Assembly (NCBI GenBank): GCA_023389535.1
Contig: JAEWEH010000124.1
Span: 1-5,746, forward strand
DNA: 5,746 bases
Reading direction: 5' to 3'
DNA from: Pseudomonadota bacterium
GTDB lineage: Bacteria > Pseudomonadota > Gammaproteobacteria > Burkholderiales > Burkholderiaceae_B
This document shows, piece by piece, positions 1-5,746 of the stretch. Made by a program: the position numbers and the translations under genes. The notes beneath the pieces are model-generated. The model had not been told where the DNA came from and searched no databases. It saw nothing but the letters and a program-made list of their open reading frames with translations. Position 1 is the first letter of the stretch, and each line of letters opens with the position of its first letter.

Positions 1-1232
1 CTTCGGAAATGCAGCGCGACGACTATTTCCGCAGCCGCAAGCTGCCCTTGCTGGTGGGCGGCGCCACCACTAGCCGCGTGCATACCGCCGTGAAGATCGC
101 GCCCAATTACGAAGGCCCGGTCATTTACGTGCCCGATGCCAGCCGCTCCGTGGGCGTGGCCACCAACCTGATGTCAGACCAGGTCGATACTTATCTTGCC
201 GAGGTGGCCGAGGAATACGATCTGGTGCGCACCCGCCATGCCAACCGCAAGGCAACGCCGCTGGTCAGCCTGGAGCAAGCCCGTGCCGAGCGGCCGGCGA
301 TAGACTGGGCCAACTATACGCCGCCCCGGCCCAAATTCATTGGGCGGCGCACCTTCAAGAACTACGACTTGTCCGAGATCGTGCAATTCCTGGACTGGAC
401 GCCTTTCTTCCAGACCTGGAGCCTGTTTGGCCAGTATCCCGCCATCCTCGAGGACAAGGTCGTAGGCGAGCAGGCGCGCAAAGTGTTTGCGGAAGGCCAG
501 GCCATGCTGAAGAAAATCATCGATGGCCGCTGGCTGACGGCCAGCGGGGTGGTGGCCTTTTATCCGGCCAACACCGTCAATGACGACGACATTGAAATCT
601 ACAGCGATGAATCGCGTTCCGAAGTCCTGCTGACCTGGCGCAACGTGCGCCAGCAAACGGTCAAGCGCGAAGGCGTGGACAACAAATGCCTGGCCGACTA
701 CATCGCCCCCAAGGAAACCGGCATTGCCGACTACATCGGCATGTTCGCAGTGACCGGCGGCCTGGGCATCGAAAAATACGACCAGGCCTTCCTGGACGAT
801 AACGATGACTATTCCAGCATCATGCTCAAGTCCATCGCCGACCGCCTTGCCGAAGGCTTTGCCGAATGCCTGCATGCGCGCGTGCGGCGCGACCTTTGGG
901 GCTACGTACCGGACGAATCGATGAGCAACGAAGACATCATCGCCGAGAAATACCAGGGCATCCGTCCGGCGCCCGGCTACCCCGCCTGCCCCGAACACGT
1001 TGTCAAGAAACCCATGTTCGAGGTCCTGCAAGCCGAAGAAATCGGCATGCAGCTGACTGACAGCTATGCCATGTATCCGGCCTCCAGCGTTTCGGGCTTT
1101 TACTTCAGCCATCCGAAGTCCCAGTATTTCAATGTGGGCAATATCGGCGACGACCAGGTCCAGGATTATGTGCGGCGCAGCGGACGCGACGAAGAAGATG
1201 TGCGTCGCACGCTGGCCAGCGTCTTGCGATAA
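1..1232 (+). CDS. metH: Cobalamin-dependent methionine synthase, C-terminal part (5' end outside window)
   Basis: Transfers a methyl group from methyltetrahydrofolate via cobalamin to homocysteine; this part also reactivates oxidised cobalamin using AdoMet. The frame is open from the window edge (codons from position 3), so the ATG at 9 is internal. Residues here count from that ATG. LLVGGATTS (14-22) is the end of the Rossmann B12-binding domain. The AdoMet activation domain fills roughly 95-400: DWTPFF (129-134), RLAEGFAE (279-286), the signature RPAPGYPACPEH (319-330) and SGFYFSHP (362-369). By recalled alignment to E. coli MetH, the AdoMet contacts Asp946, Glu1097, Arg1134 and Tyr1189 match D129, E282, R319 and Y373, so the domain looks intact. 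The homocysteine and folate domains and the B12-ligating histidine motif lie upstream. In many Burkholderiales metH is split into two genes; this could be the second piece, which the window cannot show. The stop is TAA at 1230-1232. Confidence 0.97.
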   Translation, partial: SEMQRDDYFRSRKLPLLVGGATTSRVHTAVKIAPNYEGPVIYVPDASRSVGVATNLMSDQVDTYLAEVAEEYDLVRTRHANRKATPLVSLEQARAERPAIDWANYTPPRPKFIGRRTFKNYDLSEIVQFLDWTPFFQTWSLFGQYPAILEDKVVGEQARKVFAEGQAMLKKIIDGRWLTASGVVAFYPANTVNDDDIEIYSDESRSEVLLTWRNVRQQTVKREGVDNKCLADYIAPKETGIADYIGMFAVTGGLGIEKYDQAFLDDNDDYSSIMLKSIADRLAEGFAECLHARVRRDLWGYVPDESMSNEDIIAEKYQGIRPAPGYPACPEHVVKKPMFEVLQAEEIGMQLTDSYAMYPASSVSGFYFSHPKSQYFNVGNIGDDQVQDYVRRSGRDEEDVRRTLASVLR

Positions 1233-1247
1233 GGCTGGGCCGCGCCG

Positions 1248-2081
1248 ATGGACCACCAGCCTTCGGGGACGGCACAAGCCGATCCGTCGGGTTCGGCGCG
1301 CCGCAAGGCTTTGGGAGATTTCCTGCGTCGTGCCCGCGGCCGCGTGCTGCCGCAGTCCATGGGCTTGCCTGCCGGTACCCGCCGGCGCACGCCGGGCTTG
1401 CGCCGTGAAGAGCTCGCACAATTGTGTGGCATCAGCGTCACTTGGTACACCTGGATAGAGCAGGGTCGCGATATTTCCGTGTCCCCCGCGGTATGGGCCC
1501 GGCTCGCGGATGTCCTGGGCCTGGCGCGCGCGGAGCGCCATTATCTGTTCGAATTGGCGGAATGCGCCGACCCCGACCAGGCCCGCGAACTCGTCACACC
1601 GCTACCGGCCCATCTGGCCGATTGTGTCCACAGCATCGTTGCGCCGGCCTATATATTGGATCGCAGCTGGAACATGCTGGCTCGCAACGCGGCGCTGCTG
1701 CATTTGTTCGATGGCTGGCCCGACCGCGATCCGGCCCCGAATCTGCTGCGGTATATCTTCCTTGATCCGGCCGCTCGGGAACTGGTAGTCGATTGGGAAC
1801 AGCGTGCCAGCCGGGTAGTGGCCGAATTTCGCGCCGACGCGGGCGCCCATACGGACAGTCCCGATGTGCGTAACGCGTTGAGCGAACTGCTTCAAGTCAG
1901 CAGTGTCTTCGCGCACTGGTGGACGCGCCACACGGTGGTGGACCGGGAAGGCGGCCTGCGTGAATTCAACCATCCTCAGGATGGCCTCTTGAGCTATCAG
2001 CAGCTGACTTTCCGTCTCGCCACCCGGCCGGACTGCAAGCTTGTCATGCTGCTGGAGAACGGCCAGGGGCGAGCAGCATGA
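1248..2081 (+). CDS. XRE-family helix-turn-helix regulator with MmyB-like ligand-binding domain
   Basis: Predicted cytoplasmic DNA-binding regulator of 277 residues, a usual length for the family. An XRE-type HTH occupies about 20-90. Its hallmark is RRRTPGLRREELAQLCGIS (45-63), followed by WYTWIEQGR (66-74), as in MmyB-type proteins. The rest (about 115-272) fits the MmyB-like ligand-binding fold: a W141/N142 plus LARNAA (144-149) segment, FAHWWTRH (221-228) and a late NHPQDGLL (241-248). The inducer is unknown. The gene starts 15 nt after the metH stop with no visible terminator between them, so read-through from metH is possible. The ribosome binding site is weak (AAGG about 13 nt upstream), and the ATG is kept because no other Met occurs until residue 38, inside the conserved region. 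It converges on the exporter gene at 2165-3610, and the pair may form a regulator-target module, although this is inference: family members often control nearby oxidoreductase or transporter genes. Domain call is confident; target is not known. Confidence 0.93.
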   Translation: MDHQPSGTAQADPSGSARRKALGDFLRRARGRVLPQSMGLPAGTRRRTPGLRREELAQLCGISVTWYTWIEQGRDISVSPAVWARLADVLGLARAERHYLFELAECADPDQARELVTPLPAHLADCVHSIVAPAYILDRSWNMLARNAALLHLFDGWPDRDPAPNLLRYIFLDPAARELVVDWEQRASRVVAEFRADAGAHTDSPDVRNALSELLQVSSVFAHWWTRHTVVDREGGLREFNHPQDGLLSYQQLTFRLATRPDCKLVMLLENGQGRAA

Positions 2082-2164
2082 GCATGAGCCGAAGCGTATG
2101 CGCCGCCCCGTTCCTTATAGGATCGAGCCAGGCGGCTACGGAGTCCTGCGCCGCATAGCGCCGG

Positions 2165-3610
2165 TTATTTGTTGACGTGCAGATGGTCTCCGGCTCCGGC
2201 GGGCAGGCGGGCGAAGGAAAGTGCTGACGCTGCCGTAATCAGGCCGATCACGGTGAAACCCCAGATTATGTCCGTCAGCGTCAGCGTCGTCCCGCCGCGC
2301 ACGGCCATGCTCAGGTTCAAGGTGACCGCCGCGCAGGCCACGCCCAGGCTGATGCCCAATTGCTGGGCCGTGGCTGCAAAGCTGCTGGCGCGGCTCATGT
2401 CCTCCGGCCCCAGGTCGGCATAGGTCAAGGTATTGACGGCGGTGAACTGCAGCGACCTGAAAAAGCCGCCTATGATCAGGATGGCGGCCATCAGCCAGAT
2501 GGGCGTGTCGGCGCGGAACGAGCCGCACAAGGCAACGAAGGCCCCCGCCAGCAGGGCGTTGGCGATCAATACCCGCTTGAAGCCGAAATGCTTGATGATG
2601 GGCGTAGCGACCAGCTTCATGGCGATCGAGCCGATGGCGCCGGTGAAAGTGATCATGCCCGCGGAAAATGGCGACAGCCCGAAGCCCACCTGCAGCAGTA
2701 TGGCCAGCAGAAAGGGCGCGGCGCCGATGGCGAAGCGGCACAGGTTGCCGCCCAGGGTGGCGATGGCGAAAGTGGGCGTACGCAGCAGGTTCAGATCGAT
2801 GATGGGGTGGGGTGCGCGCCTGGCATGCCATACGTAAAGGACGCCGCAGCACAAGCCCGTGGCGATCAGCCCCGCGAGCGCGGACGGCGGCAAAGAGCGG
2901 TGGCCCAAGGCCTCGAAGCCGGAAACCAGAGTCGCCAGGCAAATGCCGCTGAGGATGAAGCCCGGCCAGTCCAGGCGCTGCGGAACGATGGGGTAATCAT
3001 CGCGGATATAGTGCATGACCAGTGCTATGCCCAAGATGCCCACGGGAATGTTGATCAGGAATATCCAGTGCCAGGACATATAGGTCACCAGAAAGCCGCC
3101 CACCGGCGGCCCGATCAGGGGGCCCAGCAGGGCCGGCAAGGACAGAAAAGCCATGGCCTTGAGCAATTCCGCCTTCGGCACCTTGCGCAGCATGATGATG
3201 CGGCCCACCGGCACCATCATGGCGCCGGCCAGGCCTTGGGCCACCCGCGACACCACCAGTTCGGCCAGGTTCTGCGAAGCGGCGCAGGCAATCGAACTGA
3301 GGGTAAAGAGCAGAATGGCGGCAATGAAGACCCGCTTGGCGCCATAGCGGTCCGCCGCCCACCCGCTGACGGGGACAAAGACCGCAACCGCCAGCAAATA
3401 GCTGGTAATGGCCACGTTCATGTGCACCACGCTTTCATTCAGCGAAGCCGCCATGGCCGGCAACGCGGTGGCCACCACCGTGGAATCCAGCATCTGCATG
3501 AACAGTGCGCAGCCGACGATAAACGGTATCATGCGCACGGCGCGGCGTTCGCGCGCCGAAGGCGGGCGTCCGCCCGGCTCGGATGCGGGCACGGGTGTAT
3601 CGGAAGACAT
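2165..3610 (-). CDS. MFS drug exporter, DHA2 (EmrB/QacA, 14-TM) family, MdtD-like
   Basis: Inner-membrane proton-driven antiporter, probably exporting drugs or other small organic compounds; the substrate cannot be read from sequence. The preferred start is the ATG at 3610 (481 aa). An in-frame TTG at 3628 would add six residues, and neither has a strong Shine-Dalgarno sequence. A hydrophilic Arg-rich N-terminus is followed by about 14 hydrophobic segments. DHA2 motifs, numbered from the ATG, are LDSTVVATALP in TM1 (41-51), GWAADRYGAKR in the TM2-3 loop (83-93), RVAQGLAGAMMVPVGR in TM4 (122-137) and GPLIGPPVGGFL in TM5 (163-174). SWHWIFLINIPVG (179-191) is typical of the EmrB/QacA branch. From memory, the first half reads very like E. 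coli MdtD (YegB), but orthology is not shown, so no symbol is given. No periplasmic adaptor (EmrA-like) or outer-membrane gene adjoins it, so it probably works alone. It is transcribed toward the MmyB-type regulator and away from the scpA block. The C-terminus ends soon after the last TM, as expected. Confidence 0.93.
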   Translation of the reverse strand: MSSDTPVPASEPGGRPPSARERRAVRMIPFIVGCALFMQMLDSTVVATALPAMAASLNESVVHMNVAITSYLLAVAVFVPVSGWAADRYGAKRVFIAAILLFTLSSIACAASQNLAELVVSRVAQGLAGAMMVPVGRIIMLRKVPKAELLKAMAFLSLPALLGPLIGPPVGGFLVTYMSWHWIFLINIPVGILGIALVMHYIRDDYPIVPQRLDWPGFILSGICLATLVSGFEALGHRSLPPSALAGLIATGLCCGVLYVWHARRAPHPIIDLNLLRTPTFAIATLGGNLCRFAIGAAPFLLAILLQVGFGLSPFSAGMITFTGAIGSIAMKLVATPIIKHFGFKRVLIANALLAGAFVALCGSFRADTPIWLMAAILIIGGFFRSLQFTAVNTLTYADLGPEDMSRASSFAATAQQLGISLGVACAAVTLNLSMAVRGGTTLTLTDIIWGFTVIGLITAASALSFARLPAGAGDHLHVNK

Positions 3611-3698
3611 CAGGCGGTTTGGCGTCAACAGGCTCTAAGTGGCTGGAGTGAAGTAAACTTGGCTTTTCTGGCTCAAGCACATCTGGCAAGCAAGCATT
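3611..3698. promoter_or_regulatory. Divergent intergenic region between the exporter and the DUF3460-scpA-panC block
   Basis: This 88-nt gap separates two genes read in opposite directions, so it must hold the exporter promoter and probably that of the plus-strand block. It is more AT-rich than the flanking coding DNA. It contains an imperfect 10-bp palindrome, AAGTAAACTT (3651-3660), matching its reverse complement at 8 of 10 positions, which could be a regulator half-site. No convincing sigma70 -35/-10 pair with normal spacing could be picked by eye on either strand, so only the region is annotated. Confidence 0.5.
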
Positions 3699-3887
3699 AT
3701 GGCAAAGAATTACGAATCGGATATCACGCGCTTCATCAAGAAGTACAAGACCGAGCACCCCGACACCGAAGCCCGCCAACGGGAAGGGCGTGCGCGCCTT
3801 TGGGACAAGCACATCGATCCGGAGGCCCAGGAAGGCTACCGTGCCAGCCGGGTGCCCCAGAAGCCATACGTTTATCAAACGAAATAG
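3699..3887 (+). CDS. DUF3460 family small protein
   Basis: A 62-residue, highly charged, soluble protein with no signal peptide, membrane segment or metal-binding Cys pattern. It matches the betaproteobacterial DUF3460 family: YESDITRFI near the N-terminus (5-13), GRARLWDK in the middle (30-37) and the C-terminal signature VPQKPYVYQ (52-60). The length is normal for the family, whose function is unknown. The start ATG has no good Shine-Dalgarno sequence (only GCAAG upstream), but the N-terminal match supports it. The stop lies 9 nt before the scpA start, so the two are almost certainly cotranscribed and perhaps translationally coupled. The position suggests, without proving, a role linked to growth or chromosome maintenance. 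Confidence 0.92.
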   Translation: MAKNYESDITRFIKKYKTEHPDTEARQREGRARLWDKHIDPEAQEGYRASRVPQKPYVYQTK

Positions 3888-3896
3888 CCGGCCCCC

Positions 3897-5659
<1,763 letters not shown>

Positions 5660-5710
5660 CAGGAGACCGTCCAATTTTCCTGTGACAGAATGCGTCGTCG
5701 ATTACTAGCC

Positions 5711-5714
5711 AGGA
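5711..5714 (+). promoter_or_regulatory. Ribosome binding site of the next gene
   Basis: AGGA sits 6 nt before the ATG at 5721, an ideal spacing, and supports that ATG as a true start rather than a chance codon. Confidence 0.55.
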
Positions 5715-5720
5715 CCCAAC

Positions 5721-5746
5721 ATGAACACGACGCACAACCCTTACAC
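5721..5746 (+). CDS. Start of an unidentified gene (3' end outside window)
   Basis: Only eight full codons are visible, reading MNTTHNPY, after a well-placed AGGA. The 61-nt gap from the panC stop is larger than the other gaps in this block, so it may be either a further operon member or a gene with its own promoter. It does not resemble the start of panD or panB as I know them. Eight residues are too few to name a product. Confidence 0.55.

Noticed and set aside
174..1541. 455-codon open frame on the minus strand, opposite metH and the regulator start
   Set aside because: It lies antisense to the clearly recognised metH and runs into the regulator gene; its translation shows no family motif and is low-complexity in character (rich in G, A, H, R, V), as expected for a shadow frame in GC-rich DNA.
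2074..2088. Tandem GCATGA repeat at the end of the regulator gene
   Set aside because: Only two copies of a 6-mer; no array and no sign of function.
2082..2164. Possible bidirectional terminator between the convergent regulator and exporter genes
   Set aside because: Only short inverted elements are seen (TCCT-TAT-AGGA at 2112-2122; a 4-bp GCGC stem near 2144-2160), with no stable GC stem plus T-run on either strand. Rho-dependent or no local termination is equally possible.

Overview
The window is a GC-rich, tightly packed stretch of bacterial chromosome. Protein character and gene order point to a betaproteobacterium, most likely Burkholderiales near Alcaligenaceae (Bordetella, Achromobacter or Pusillimonas-like). 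The main reasons are a DUF3460 small protein placed directly before scpA and panC, the beta-type PanC sequence, and the pattern of third-position G/C. The family assignment was read by eye from the protein sequences, not from a search.

Layout, left to right. (1) Positions 1-1232, + strand: the 3' end of metH, cobalamin-dependent methionine synthase. It carries the end of the B12-binding domain and the whole AdoMet-binding reactivation domain. (2) 1248-2081, +: an XRE-type helix-turn-helix regulator with an MmyB-like ligand-binding domain, starting 15 nt after metH. (3) 2165-3610, -: a 14-TM DHA2 (EmrB/QacA) drug exporter, similar to E. coli MdtD, convergent with the regulator. (4) 3611-3698: a divergent intergenic region that must hold the exporter promoter and probably that of the next operon. 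(5) 3699-5659, +: a compact block of DUF3460 protein, scpA (condensin kleisin) and panC (pantothenate synthetase), with gaps of 9 and 32 nt. (6) From 5721, +: the first eight codons of another gene with a clear ribosome binding site, cut by the window end.

Functionally this is ordinary housekeeping (methionine/B12, chromosome segregation, pantothenate/CoA) with a two-gene regulator plus exporter accessory pair lying between the housekeeping units. I see no CRISPR array, insertion sequence, RNA gene or phage part, and no convincing undescribed system. The points most worth a second look are two departures from consensus in PanC (HSAH in place of HxGH, and RPDFF in place of RPGHF), the possible pairing of the MmyB-type regulator with the exporter, and a 7-G run at the 5' end of scpA.
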